The notes: generated from the sequence alone by a model not told the origin. A stretch of 64,000 nucleotides of DNA from Marinitoga aeolica (GCF_029910535.1 NZ_CP069362.1:2380242-2444241), one strand, 5' to 3'. Shown: positions 16,697-25,029, numbered from the stretch's first letter. Program-made: numbers and translations.

Positions 16697-18326
16697 TCTA
16701 CCACCTCCTTCCTTTCCTCAAGAAATTTATTATCAATTATGTTATAAATTTTATCAGCAATATCATCAAATAGATTTTCATGGGATACAACCAATATTAT
16801 TTTTTCCTTTTTTATTTTACTCAAATATTTTTTAATATTTTCTTTAGTTTTATAATCAAGGTTTGAAAGAGGTTCATCTAATAATAAAATACTTTTATTT
16901 TTTGAAAAATACAAAACTCTTGCCATATGTATTTTTTGTTTTTCACCTAATGAAATATTTAAATTTTGAAAATCTACTTTTTTATCTAAATTGTTTATAT
17001 TTAGCATAGAGATTATCTCTTCTAAATAGTTAGAATCTTCTGCATTATTAAATATAATATTTGTTTTAACATCTCCCTCAAAAAGATATATTGGATTATA
17101 TAAATACGAACAATTCTTAATAAAGTCTTTAGAAAAATAAAATACAGAATTCTTATTATTTTTTTTGATCATTTCAGGTGAAGATATTTGAGTTAATAAA
17201 TTAAAAATAGTTGTTTTTCCAGCTCCATTTTTTCCTTTTATAATATATAATCCATTCCTTTTATTTAATATAAAGTTTTCTATTTCTAATAATTTTTCTT
17301 TATTTTCCGTATATATTGAGCAATTCTTTATTTCTATAATATTATCTTTATTCTCATTCTCTAAGTTAATATTTTCTTTTTCTTTATAATTATAGAAATC
17401 ATTTATTCTATTCAATATACCTTTGTTTGAATGTTTTTCCACAATCGCTTGAGCAATTTGACTTAATGGTTCAAAAAGCATACTTAAATATTGAGAAAAC
17501 ATTATTAAACTACCTAATGTCATTTTTTGTGAAATTACGTAATATGCACCAATACCCATTATTGTAAAAGAAGATAATGTATTTACAAACATCGGTACTT
17601 CTTTTCCAAAATTATACCAATAAGAATATTTTAATCTAATATTTTTCCATTCTTCTAATTTTTTTTCAAATATCTTTTCAAAGTATTGTTCTTTCTGATA
17701 TAGATTAATATGAATTTTTCCTTCTATATTCTTATTTGCATTTGTAATAAATTCATCAGCTTTAATTCTTTCTAACTTTGAATATTGTTCTAATTTTTTC
17801 TTATTTATTCCCATTGAAAATACATATAAAGGTATAAATATTGCACTTATCAAAGATAAAATTGGATTTATAAAAAATAATATTATATATCCTGAAATTA
17901 CTCTAAGTATTCCAATAGTTAAAGTTCCTAAATAAGTAACTACCACATTAGCATATGTTCCGCTATCTGAAATAAGATAATTTAATAATTGTCCTTTATC
18001 AAAATTTTTGTAATTATATTTTTTTATTTTAAAAATTTTTTTCAGTAATATTTTTTTTAATTTCACTGAAAAATATAACGGTATTTTATCCCATTGATAC
18101 TTTAAGAAATAAAAAATATATGAATGTAAGAATACTGAAAATCCCAATCCCAAAAATAACCAAATTTTTAATTCTTTAATATTATTAGCACTTATAATAT
18201 TATCAATTAAATATTTAGTGAATATCGGAAAGATATAATATAAACATATACCAATAAACGAAAAAAATACCAATTGTATTATTTTAATTAAATTTTTTTT
18301 TCTTTAAAATCTAGAATTTTTCTCAT
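16693..18326 (-). CDS. ABC exporter, fused membrane and ATPase domains (RiPP operon III), apparent frameshift at the 5' end
   Basis: The main frame gives about 526 residues from a TTG at 18273: membrane helices, then an ATPase with GKNGAGKTT, LSLGEKQKI-like signature (ISLGEKQK), and Walker B SILLLDEPLSNLD. The TTG lacks a ribosome site. A strong GAGGAGG lies 9 bases before an ATG at 18326; that frame reads MRKILDFKEKK and leaves the main frame at a run of nine As (18293-18301). One more A would join it to NLIKIIQLVFFSF. So the real start is probably 18326, with a sequencing error, mutation or slippage at the A-run. It likely exports the peptide of the overlapping precursor gene. Confidence 0.82.
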
Positions 18327-19626
18327 TATTTATTGCCTCCTCATAATACAACTTTATCAAGTCATTCAAAATATATTTTTCTGGTATACATTTTTTAAGT
18401 TTTTTCGTTTCTAGTAAAAAACATCCACCCATACACCATGGTAACACTTTACAATTTAAACATTCTCCTGAAAATGGATTTCTTAATATTTTTTTATAAT
18501 AATTCTTTTCATTCAAATTCAAATCTCCATTATTATCAATATATCCCATTTCAAAAGTCTTGTCATTTTCACTAGACGTACAATGATATAGTGTACCGTT
18601 TGTTTCAACTAGAAAGGTATTTATTCTATCAAAACCACAATTATAACCTTTTATATCATAAAATGGAACTTTTTTTCCATATTTTAATAAAGTTTTATAT
18701 ATTTTTAATAACACTTTGGAATACTCTTTAATATCCTTATAAAAAATATCTTCATTGGTATAATTTATATCAAATTTTTTTGCTTCATTAAAATGTAGCA
18801 TTACATTTTCTTTAGATAAAATTTTATATTTTTTTAACTCATAAAGATAATTTTCTATATTTTCATTATTTTTATTTATATTTAATCTTAAAATTATATC
18901 TACTTCAGGCCATATATCAAGAAGTAATAAAATATTTTTTATAATTTGGTCATATGTACCTTCTTTATTTCTTAATATTCTGCTCTTATTATGTTGCTTT
19001 TTATCCCCATCTAAAGTGATCTGGATTGTTTTTATTTTGGTATTTTTTAGTTTTAATATATTGTTTTTAGTTAGTAAAAAACCATTTGTTGTTAAATTAC
19101 TAAAAAAATTTATATCTTTATAGTTGTCTTGGATATAATTTTCTATTTCAATTATTGCATTAAGATTTAATAATGGTTCTCCACCAAACCAATGGATATT
19201 GAGAATATCTATATTATTTTCTAATACTGTTTTATCTATCCATTTCTTTATAGAGTTTATTGTGTTATCTTCCATCATTTTTTTATTATGACTTTGATAA
19301 CAATAACTACATAAAAAATTACAATCATTTGTAGTTTTAATTGTTAGAGAATATATTTTATTATCAAATTTATTTTTATTATGTATATAATGCAATCTAT
19401 CCATTTCATCTAATTCTTTGTTTATCCACATACCATATTCTATAAATTTTTCCTCTATTTCTGAATTTTCAATAAAAAAATTTTTGTAATTCTCATAATA
19501 TTCCTCATTTAATTCAAGCATTCCATGGGTGTATGTATTAAAAATAATCCAATTATCATCTTTTTTTATTTCAACATTAAATTTTGAATGTTTATATTTT
19601 TGAGATTTATTTTTTATCTTATCCAT
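18304..19626 (-). CDS. Radical SAM/SPASM peptide maturase of RiPP operon III
   Basis: A 440-residue enzyme with CNFLCSYC (Cys102, 106, 109), WFGGEPLL and SPASM cysteines (YNCGFDR, YHCTSSEN, CLNCKVLPWCMGGC, KKC). ATG at 19626 follows GAGGTGACA. The motif TLDGDKKQHNKSR places it with the two II-B enzymes. It is the first gene of operon III after pheromone-like gene 3 and overlaps the ABC gene start, so maturase and exporter are coupled. Its substrate should be the 36-residue peptide at the operon end. Confidence 0.92.
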   Translation of the reverse strand: MDKIKNKSQKYKHSKFNVEIKKDDNWIIFNTYTHGMLELNEEYYENYKNFFIENSEIEEKFIEYGMWINKELDEMDRLHYIHNKNKFDNKIYSLTIKTTNDCNFLCSYCYQSHNKKMMEDNTINSIKKWIDKTVLENNIDILNIHWFGGEPLLNLNAIIEIENYIQDNYKDINFFSNLTTNGFLLTKNNILKLKNTKIKTIQITLDGDKKQHNKSRILRNKEGTYDQIIKNILLLLDIWPEVDIILRLNINKNNENIENYLYELKKYKILSKENVMLHFNEAKKFDINYTNEDIFYKDIKEYSKVLLKIYKTLLKYGKKVPFYDIKGYNCGFDRINTFLVETNGTLYHCTSSENDKTFEMGYIDNNGDLNLNEKNYYKKILRNPFSGECLNCKVLPWCMGGCFLLETKKLKKCIPEKYILNDLIKLYYEEAINNEKNSRF

Positions 19627-19663
19627 AATGTCACCTCACTAACCTAATTTTATATATAATATA

Positions 19664-19727
19664 TATTGTATTATAAAACCTCATATTGCTATAATTTAAA
19701 TATATTCCACAAATAACTGAGTATAAA
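19664..19727 (-). promoter_or_regulatory. Conserved promoter block of RiPP operon III
   Basis: On the minus strand ACTCAGTTATTTGT, then ATTTAAATTATAGCA and GAGGTTTTATAATAC; nearly identical to 14384-14447 although the flanking genes differ. Confidence 0.55.
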
Positions 19728-19753
19728 TATTTTTTGGTATTCATAAGTTATTT

Positions 19754-19885
19754 TTACTCTGAAAATTCATGTTGAATTTGAGAATTGATTGAATCAGTTT
19801 TATATTTATCTTCATTATCACCTGCTAAAATAATATTTGTTGAGATTAATAAAAAGATAATAAGTAAAATCACTATTTTTTTCAT
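19754..19885 (-). CDS. Small secreted peptide, candidate pheromone 3, partner gene lost (43 aa)
   Basis: ATG at 19885 follows GGAGGTGATGGG. The product has a signal peptide (MKKIVILLIIFLLISTNIIL, then AGD) and the tail NEDKYKTDSINSQIQHEFSE. It is closest to peptide 2, yet the non-coding DNA further upstream is closest to module 1, so this module is a mosaic. The divergent TPR gene is reduced to a 114-bp remnant. It may therefore signal through one of the other two receptors, or be obsolete. Confidence 0.72.
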   Translation of the reverse strand: MKKIVILLIIFLLISTNIILAGDNEDKYKTDSINSQIQHEFSE

Positions 19886-19903
19886 CCCATCACCTCCACT
19901 GTT

Positions 19904-19931
19904 ATTTTACTATTTCTAACATGGTTTTCAA
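19904..19931 (-). promoter_or_regulatory. Putative promoter of pheromone-like gene 3
   Basis: TTGAAA, 16 bases, TAAAAT on the minus strand; identical to 14627-14654. Just beyond TTGAAA the sequence switches from module 2 type to module 1 type. Confidence 0.5.
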
Positions 19932-20156
19932 CCATTACTGTAATGTTAACAAAGCTCTATTTATAAGGGTTTTCTTTTTGCGATAAAATTACATTTCTGT
20001 TATAAAATTCATGTAACATTATTTTGTGAATTATATAATACTTTTTAATAGTTTATTTTATATACTAATTCTTTTTGTTTCACATTGTAAAAAATAGCAA
20101 AAATTTTGGTTTTAAATTTTTGTGAAGTATGTAACTATTTGGTTGGTGATAATATA

Positions 20157-20270
20157 TGAAGATTAATAATATGTTTCTTAAAAAGATTATATATAGTCGA
20201 ATACGGAAGTTTTTCATAACCAATTATGAATTATATTGATTCTATTATTGAGAAGTTTTTAAGATTATAA
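20157..20270 (+). pseudogene. Remnant of a third TPR-like regulator gene with large internal deletion
   Basis: The first 80 or so bases match the start of copy 1 (both begin MKINNMFLKK) with a 2-base deletion that shifts the frame. The last about 35 bases match the end of copy 1 (DSIIEKFLRL and stop). The join falls at TTGA, present at both breakpoints in copy 1 (3340-3343 and 4827-4830), so about 1.5 kb was probably lost by recombination at a 4-bp microhomology. No functional product is expected. Confidence 0.85.
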
Positions 20271-20308
20271 AATAATACCCTGGCAATTCAGTTTGCCAGG
20301 GTATTATT
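20271..20308 (+). terminator. Strong terminator after the regulator remnant
   Basis: AATAATACCCTGGCAA pairs with TTGCCAGGGTATTATT, a 16-bp perfect stem with a 6-base loop. Confidence 0.8.
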
Positions 20309-20326
20309 TATAATTTACAGATTATT

Positions 20327-20384
20327 TTCTAAGGAAACTCTAAGGTTATTTTAAGGGGATTCTAAGTATAATAAGTTATTATAT
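20327..20384 (+). promoter_or_regulatory. Operator of four 11-bp direct repeats and -10 site before the DUF2202 gene
   Basis: TTCTAAG, CTCTAAG, TTTTAAG and TTCTAAG start at 20327, 20338, 20349 and 20360, exactly 11 bp apart. GTTATTATAT follows 8 bases after the last. The same layout occurs at 23683-23740. Direct repeats of 11 bp next to a -10 are the classic binding form of OmpR/PhoB-family activators. The regulator is not in this window. Confidence 0.7.
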
Positions 20385-20438
20385 AGATGTCGAAAGAAAA
20401 ATATAAAAAAATAACTTAAATTTTAGGAGGCGGTTTAT

Positions 20439-21113
20439 ATGAAAAAAAGTTTATTAGTAGGAATAGTGGCATTGATTTTAGTAGTAGTATCATTTGCAGG
20501 TGGTTTTTTTAATAATCCAAGCGCAGCAGTATCTACTTTACCAGTTGAAACATTATCAGCAAGTGAGACTGAAGGATTATTATTAATGAGAGAGGAAGAA
20601 AAATTAGCAAGGGATGTTTATTTAACATTGTATGATACATGGGGTATTCAAACATTTTACAATATAGCGCAAGCAGAACAAACACATATGAATGCAGTAA
20701 AAAGTATTTTGGATAAATATGATTTACAAGACCCAATAACAGATTATACAGTTGGAGTTTTTAATAATGAAGAATTACAAAAATTATATTATGATTTAGT
20801 AGCAGAAGGTCAAAAATCAGTTATAGATGCTTTAAAGGTAGGAGCAACAATAGAAGATTTGGATATATATGATTTAAATAAATTATTAAAAGAAACAGAC
20901 AATCAAGATATAAAATTAGTATATGAAAATTTAATATCCGGATCAGAAAGTCACATGAGAGCATTTGCGGGTCAATTAGATAGATATAATGTAACATATT
21001 CAGCCCAATACATAACCAATGAAGAATTACAAGAAATTTTAAATGGAAACAATGGCTCATCTTCTAATAATTCTAGTTCAAAAGGCTATGGAAATAAAGG
21101 TAGAAGAAGATAA
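20439..21113 (+). CDS. Secreted DUF2202 ferritin-like protein
   Basis: A 224-residue protein after AGGAGGCGG. It has a signal peptide (MKKSLLVGIVALILVVVSFA) and a DUF2202 four-helix region: REEEKLARDVY, AEQTHMNAV and SGSESHMRAF give the Glu and Glu-x-x-His ligands of a ferritin-like di-metal site. The tail is Asn/Ser/Gly-rich and ends in KGRRR. The biochemical role of DUF2202 is not established; metal or oxidative stress is plausible from the fold. It has its own promoter with the repeat operator and a terminator, so it is a single-gene unit. Confidence 0.88.
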   Translation: MKKSLLVGIVALILVVVSFAGGFFNNPSAAVSTLPVETLSASETEGLLLMREEEKLARDVYLTLYDTWGIQTFYNIAQAEQTHMNAVKSILDKYDLQDPITDYTVGVFNNEELQKLYYDLVAEGQKSVIDALKVGATIEDLDIYDLNKLLKETDNQDIKLVYENLISGSESHMRAFAGQLDRYNVTYSAQYITNEELQEILNGNNGSSSNNSSSKGYGNKGRRR

Positions 21114-21137
21114 AAATATTATAGAAAATAATAAAAG

Positions 21138-21165
21138 AGGTTTCGGAATATCCGAAACCTTTTTT
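21138..21165 (+). terminator. Terminator of the DUF2202 gene
   Basis: AGGTTTCGGA pairs with TCCGAAACCT around a 3-base loop, followed by TTTTT. Convergent with the next gene. Confidence 0.9.
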
Positions 21166-21167
21166 AA

Positions 21168-21443
21168 TTAATATATATATTTTAATCTATAATAATTTTC
21201 TCCAGAGATTACATATAATGTATCTTCTTTATTTAATTTATATGGGTTTTCATTAACTTTAACTTCTGTGCCTAATAATTCGCTTATTTCTTTTGCTTTT
21301 TCTTCACATCCTATATGACTTTCAAAACCTTCTTTAATTCCATGTTTTAATTCTTCCAAAGAAATTCTTTCAACTCTTAAATCTTCAACTGGTTTTACTA
21401 ATATCAAATCTAAATCAACCTTATCTGAAATGTATTTAGCCAT
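21168..21443 (-). CDS. DUF1874 (STIV B116/AcrIII-1 fold) protein without the usual catalytic residues
   Basis: A 91-residue protein after GGGAGG. The stretch ERISLEELKHGIKEGFESHI, then GCEEKAKEISELLGTEVKVN, follows the DUF1874 pattern (SAIGHxSTAxLLSELLGxxVxxNR). Viral members of this fold (AcrIII-1) and host Crn2 cleave the type III CRISPR messenger cA4 with a His in IGH and an Arg in the NR motif. Here IGH is IGC and NR is NE, so ring-nuclease activity of the known kind is unlikely. Ligand binding may remain. Family assignment is from pattern memory and moderately sure. Confidence 0.6.
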   Translation of the reverse strand: MAKYISDKVDLDLILVKPVEDLRVERISLEELKHGIKEGFESHIGCEEKAKEISELLGTEVKVNENPYKLNKEDTLYVISGENYYRLKYIY

Positions 21444-21600
21444 AATATCCCTCCCTGATTTGGTATTTTACAATTCTATTATACCATAGTTAAAACTTTA
21501 AATCAAATTAGATAAATCAAATTCTAACTGTATATCTAACGGTTCTCTCTCATAAATCTCTCTAATTATTACTTTTGAATATAAATATCAAAATCTATTT

Positions 21601-22509
21601 TTATAGATACTTTGCTATTTGTGCAGCTAATTTTGCATTATTATATACCAGCTGTATATTTGAAGCTAAACTTTCACCACCAGTAATTTCTTTAATTTTA
21701 GCTAATAAGAAAGGTGTTGTTTCTTTTCCTTTTATTCCTAACTTTTCAGCTTCTTTTAATGCTTCTTCAATTGCCTTGGTTATGACTTCATAATCCATTT
21801 GATATTCTTCAGGTATTGGATTAGCTATAACAGCTCCACCTTTTAAATTAAGATCCCATTTTACTTTTAAAAAATTTGCAATTTCTTCTGGTGAATCTAA
21901 TCTGAAGTTTACATTAAATCCGCTTTTTCTTGTATAAAATGCCGGCAGTTCAACTGTTTGATATCCGATAACAGGAACACCAAAAGTTTCTAAATATTCT
22001 AAAGTTAATCCAAGATCTAATATAGATTTTGCTCCAGCACAAACTACAGCTACGTTTGTATTTGCTAATTCTTGAAGATCTGCTGAAATATCAAAAGTTT
22101 CCTGTGCATTTCTATGAACTCCACCTATACCTCCTGTAGCAAAAACTTTTATTCCAGCTAATGCTGCTATGATCATTGTACCAGCAACAGTTGTTGCACC
22201 ATCTAGTTTTTTTGAAACAACATATGGAATATCTCTTCTACTAACCTTTATAACTTCTCTTCCTTTTTTTCCTAAATATTCTATTTCTTCCTTATTTAAA
22301 CCTGCTTTTAATTTTCCGTTTATAATAGCAATAGTTGCAGGAACTGCACCATTTTCTCTAACAATTTGTTCTACATTTAATGCAGTTTCAACATTTTGAG
22401 GATAAGGCATTCCATGTGAAATGATGGTTGACTCTAAAGCAACAACTGGCTTTTTTGATTCTAATGCTTCTTTTACTTCTTCAGAAATAACTAAATATTC
22501 ATTTAACAT
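21601..22509 (-). CDS. psuG: Pseudouridine-5'-phosphate glycosidase
   Basis: A 302-residue protein matching PsuG: ALESTIISHGMPYPQN at the N-terminus (catalytic Glu), the glycine-rich ATGGIGGVHR, and VVCAGAKSILD with the catalytic Lys. It splits pseudouridine 5'-phosphate reversibly into uracil and ribose 5-phosphate. It overlaps the upstream kinase gene by 7 bases, giving a two-gene pathway that first phosphorylates pseudouridine and then cleaves it. Confidence 0.95.
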   Translation of the reverse strand: MLNEYLVISEEVKEALESKKPVVALESTIISHGMPYPQNVETALNVEQIVRENGAVPATIAIINGKLKAGLNKEEIEYLGKKGREVIKVSRRDIPYVVSKKLDGATTVAGTMIIAALAGIKVFATGGIGGVHRNAQETFDISADLQELANTNVAVVCAGAKSILDLGLTLEYLETFGVPVIGYQTVELPAFYTRKSGFNVNFRLDSPEEIANFLKVKWDLNLKGGAVIANPIPEEYQMDYEVITKAIEEALKEAEKLGIKGKETTPFLLAKIKEITGGESLASNIQLVYNNAKLAAQIAKYL

Positions 22510-23594
22510 ATTTCCATCTCCTTTATTATTTTTTTTATATTTTCAACATTTAAATCTTCAGATATTGTATTTTTAGATTGCAAAGCTATTATAGAAGCAC
22601 CTATTGCAAAAGAACCAGAATATTTTAAATCATAATCATTCAAATAAGAATAAACTAATGCTGCGGTAAAAGCATCTCCTGCACCAGTTGCATTAGTTAC
22701 TTTAATTTTCGGAGACTCTATCTTTATTATTTCTTTTTCATTTGCACAAATTATCCCATTTTCTCCCATAGTTAAAAACACCTGTTTTACACCTTTATCG
22801 ATTAATACTTCACATGCTTTTTGAGCATCATTTTCATCATTAATTTTTATATTTGTTAAAATTTCGGCTTCTAACTTATTAGGTTTTATTGTATGAAATC
22901 TTCCTATAATATCTTTTACTTTTTCTGTTTTAGTAGTTGAAACTGTATCTAAGAAAATAGGATTTTTATATGTTTCTAATAAGTATTCAATACTTTCTTT
23001 AGGTAAATTTGTATCCAATATCAGAACTTCACTATTTAGTATTATACCCTTTCTTGATTTAAAAAAATCAATTGTTAGTTCATCGCAAATATCCATATGG
23101 GATATAGCAACTTCCATATCTCTGTCATTATTTAATATGGCTAAATATATAGATGTTTGATTTTTTGAAGATATTAGAGAATTTCCTATATCGATACCAA
23201 TTTCTTTAGAATGTTTTATAATTTTTTCTCCATATATATCGTTACCAATAGCTGTAATAAATTTTACATTTAAATCTAATTTCGCCAAATTTTCTGCAAT
23301 ATTTCTTCCAACCCCGCCTAATGACATATTTACAACACCTGGATTAGAATCTTTTGATATAAGATCATTCTTTGGAAAGCCAGTTATATCGATATTTGAT
23401 CCACCTATTACAAGAACATAATTATTTTTATTTACAATATAACCTCTTCCAAGTATATACCCTTTTTTAATTAAATTAGTTATATGTATTGCTACAGAAG
23501 ATCTTGCAATATTTAAAATGGATGCTATTTCTTCTTGAGAAATAAAAGGATTATCTTTTATAAGCTTTAAAATTTCTTTTTCTCTATCCGTCAT
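22503..23594 (-). CDS. psuK: PfkB-family pseudouridine kinase with N-terminal winged helix
   Basis: A 363-residue protein. Residues 1-55 form a MarR/Lrp-like helix-turn-helix (NPFISQEEIASILNIARSSV). The rest is a PfkB sugar kinase with GGVGRNIAENLAKL near residue 94 and the C-terminal signature TNATGAGDAFTAALVYS with the catalytic Asp. Fusion of an HTH to a PfkB kinase is common in PsuK homologues and suggests that it also controls its own operon. It is coupled to psuG. The substrate is deduced from this pairing. Confidence 0.9.
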   Translation of the reverse strand: MTDREKEILKLIKDNPFISQEEIASILNIARSSVAIHITNLIKKGYILGRGYIVNKNNYVLVIGGSNIDITGFPKNDLISKDSNPGVVNMSLGGVGRNIAENLAKLDLNVKFITAIGNDIYGEKIIKHSKEIGIDIGNSLISSKNQTSIYLAILNNDRDMEVAISHMDICDELTIDFFKSRKGIILNSEVLILDTNLPKESIEYLLETYKNPIFLDTVSTTKTEKVKDIIGRFHTIKPNKLEAEILTNIKINDENDAQKACEVLIDKGVKQVFLTMGENGIICANEKEIIKIESPKIKVTNATGAGDAFTAALVYSYLNDYDLKYSGSFAIGASIIALQSKNTISEDLNVENIKKIIKEMEIC

Positions 23595-23682
23595 TTTATC
23601 ACCTAACTTTTGTTTAATTTATAAACAATTTTATAATATCACAAATAGAATAATTTTTCAAGTAGTTCAAATAAATTATTAT

Positions 23683-23740
23683 TTCTAAGGATTTTTTAAG
23701 TATATTCTAAGTTTATTTTAAGGGTTAAAGGTTATTATAT
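23683..23740 (+). promoter_or_regulatory. Operator of four 11-bp direct repeats and -10 site before the SHOCT gene
   Basis: TTCTAAG, TTTTAAG, TTCTAAG and TTTTAAG start at 23683, 23694, 23705 and 23716. GTTATTATAT follows 8 bases after the last, then CAGTGTC. Repeat number, phase and distance to the -10 match 20327-20384, so both genes should answer to one OmpR/PhoB-like activator. Confidence 0.7.
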
Positions 23741-23778
23741 CAGTGTCATAAAAAGATAAAATGAATGGAGGAGATATT

Positions 23779-24045
23779 ATGAGAGGTTATTATCCAGGTT
23801 ATCATACATTTGGCAGTTTTTTCGGAATTGGTTATGGTTGGATAGGAATGATTGTTATAGGTGTAATAATATTTATAGTTTTGTATTTATTATTTAAAGG
23901 TAGTTCTAGAAGAAATAAAGATTATTATTTTTCAGAAATGCAAGAAAAAAAAGACAAAGCATTAGAAATATTAAATGAAAAATTTGTAAAAGGCGAAATT
24001 GATGAAGAAGAATATTTAAGAAAAAAGAAATTAATAAAAGATTAG
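23779..24045 (+). CDS. Small membrane protein with C-terminal SHOCT domain
   Basis: ATG at 23779 is chosen because GGAGGAG lies just before it; an in-frame ATG at 23761 precedes the ribosome site. The 88-residue product has a Gly/Tyr-rich start (MRGYYPGYHTFGSFFGIGYG), one membrane helix (about residues 20-40) and a SHOCT motif (KALEILNEKFVKGEIDEEEY, then LRKKKLI). SHOCT domains are thought to aid oligomerisation. The role is unknown; the promoter links it to the secreted DUF2202 protein. Confidence 0.85.
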   Translation: MRGYYPGYHTFGSFFGIGYGWIGMIVIGVIIFIVLYLLFKGSSRRNKDYYFSEMQEKKDKALEILNEKFVKGEIDEEEYLRKKKLIKD

Positions 24046-24070
24046 GAGATGATTATTTCATTAATATATA

Positions 24071-24099
24071 AAATAAAGCCCTTTAACAGGGCTTTATTT
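24071..24099. terminator. Bidirectional terminator
   Basis: AAATAAAGCCCT pairs with AGGGCTTTATTT around a 5-base loop, between convergent genes. Confidence 0.88.
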
Positions 24100-25029
24100 T
24101 ATAATTTCTAGATATTTTTCATTATCATATGATACAATATTAAGCTTTTCTTTTAATTTATCCAATACTTTCTCTTTATCCTCATTAAATTCAGATATTA
24201 TTTTCATTGCTTGTTCAAGACGTAAGGGATGTTTTTCTGTAATATCCAAAATTGCTTCTATTGAATTTTTATATCTACTAATATCAAATTCTCCTTCCTC
24301 TCTAAAAGCTATTGATGAAGAATTTGGGATTATTTTTAATGCATAAGCTAAAGATTCTTGATCAGGAATTTTTACCCATTTTTCAACAGGTGGCCTTACT
24401 GGTACATTAATAAACACTTTTTCAGGAATTGGATTTATTGATTTTATAATTTCAGCAATTTTTTCAATATCTTCTTTTGAATCATTAACATCTTTTATTA
24501 ACATTATTTCAACCCATATTTTTCCTTTAAAATTTTTTGCGAATATTTTCAAACCATTTATTATTTCATTATATTCTACATTCATAATAGGTCTATTTAT
24601 CAACTTATATTTTTTCTCATCTGGTGCATCAATACTTGGTAGAATCAAATCAACATCCATTAATTCCTCTCGGACTTCTTCAAGATAAAATAAAGAGCCA
24701 TTAGTAACAACTGCAATTTTATACTTGTTTTGGTAAGTATCTCTAATCCATTTTATAATATCTCCTATTCCTGAATGTAAAGTTGGCTCTCCATCACCTA
24801 CAAAAGTTATATAATCTATAGGTATATTACTAGTTTTAATTGCATAATTCAATTCTTCAATAATACTTTTTGTTGGTATATATTCTTTCCTTTCATTTGT
24901 AAAATTAGTTGTTTTACCTAATTGACAATAGATACAAGAATAATTACATGTTTTTAATGGTGTTAAATTTATTCCTAATGAATTTCCCAATCTTCTTGAA
25001 GGTACTGGCCCAAATACATTACCCATCAT
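24094..25029 (-). CDS. Radical SAM protein of the COG0731 type
   Basis: A 311-residue protein beginning MMGNVFGPVPSRRLGNSLG, with the cluster motif CNYSCIYC near residue 33 and FVGDGEPTLH in place of the usual GGEP. This VFGPVPSRRLG opening defines a conserved group of stand-alone radical SAM enzymes (COG0731) without a SPASM domain. The C-terminal third looks like a small helical domain (ITEKHPLRLEQAMKII). The substrate is unknown. It is not part of the RiPP island and is divergent from a drug/metabolite transporter gene. Confidence 0.85.
   Translation of the reverse strand: MMGNVFGPVPSRRLGNSLGINLTPLKTCNYSCIYCQLGKTTNFTNERKEYIPTKSIIEELNYAIKTSNIPIDYITFVGDGEPTLHSGIGDIIKWIRDTYQNKYKIAVVTNGSLFYLEEVREELMDVDLILPSIDAPDEKKYKLINRPIMNVEYNEIINGLKIFAKNFKGKIWVEIMLIKDVNDSKEDIEKIAEIIKSINPIPEKVFINVPVRPPVEKWVKIPDQESLAYALKIIPNSSSIAFREEGEFDISRYKNSIEAILDITEKHPLRLEQAMKIISEFNEDKEKVLDKLKEKLNIVSYDNEKYLEIIK

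Noticed and set aside
20439..21113. DUF2202 protein as part of the RiPP island
   Set aside because: Separated by a strong terminator and own promoter type; its operator links it to 23779-24045 instead.
24094..25029. Radical SAM COG0731 protein as a sixth RiPP maturase
   Set aside because: No SPASM domain, no precursor nearby, and the VFGPVPSRRLG start marks a widespread stand-alone family.
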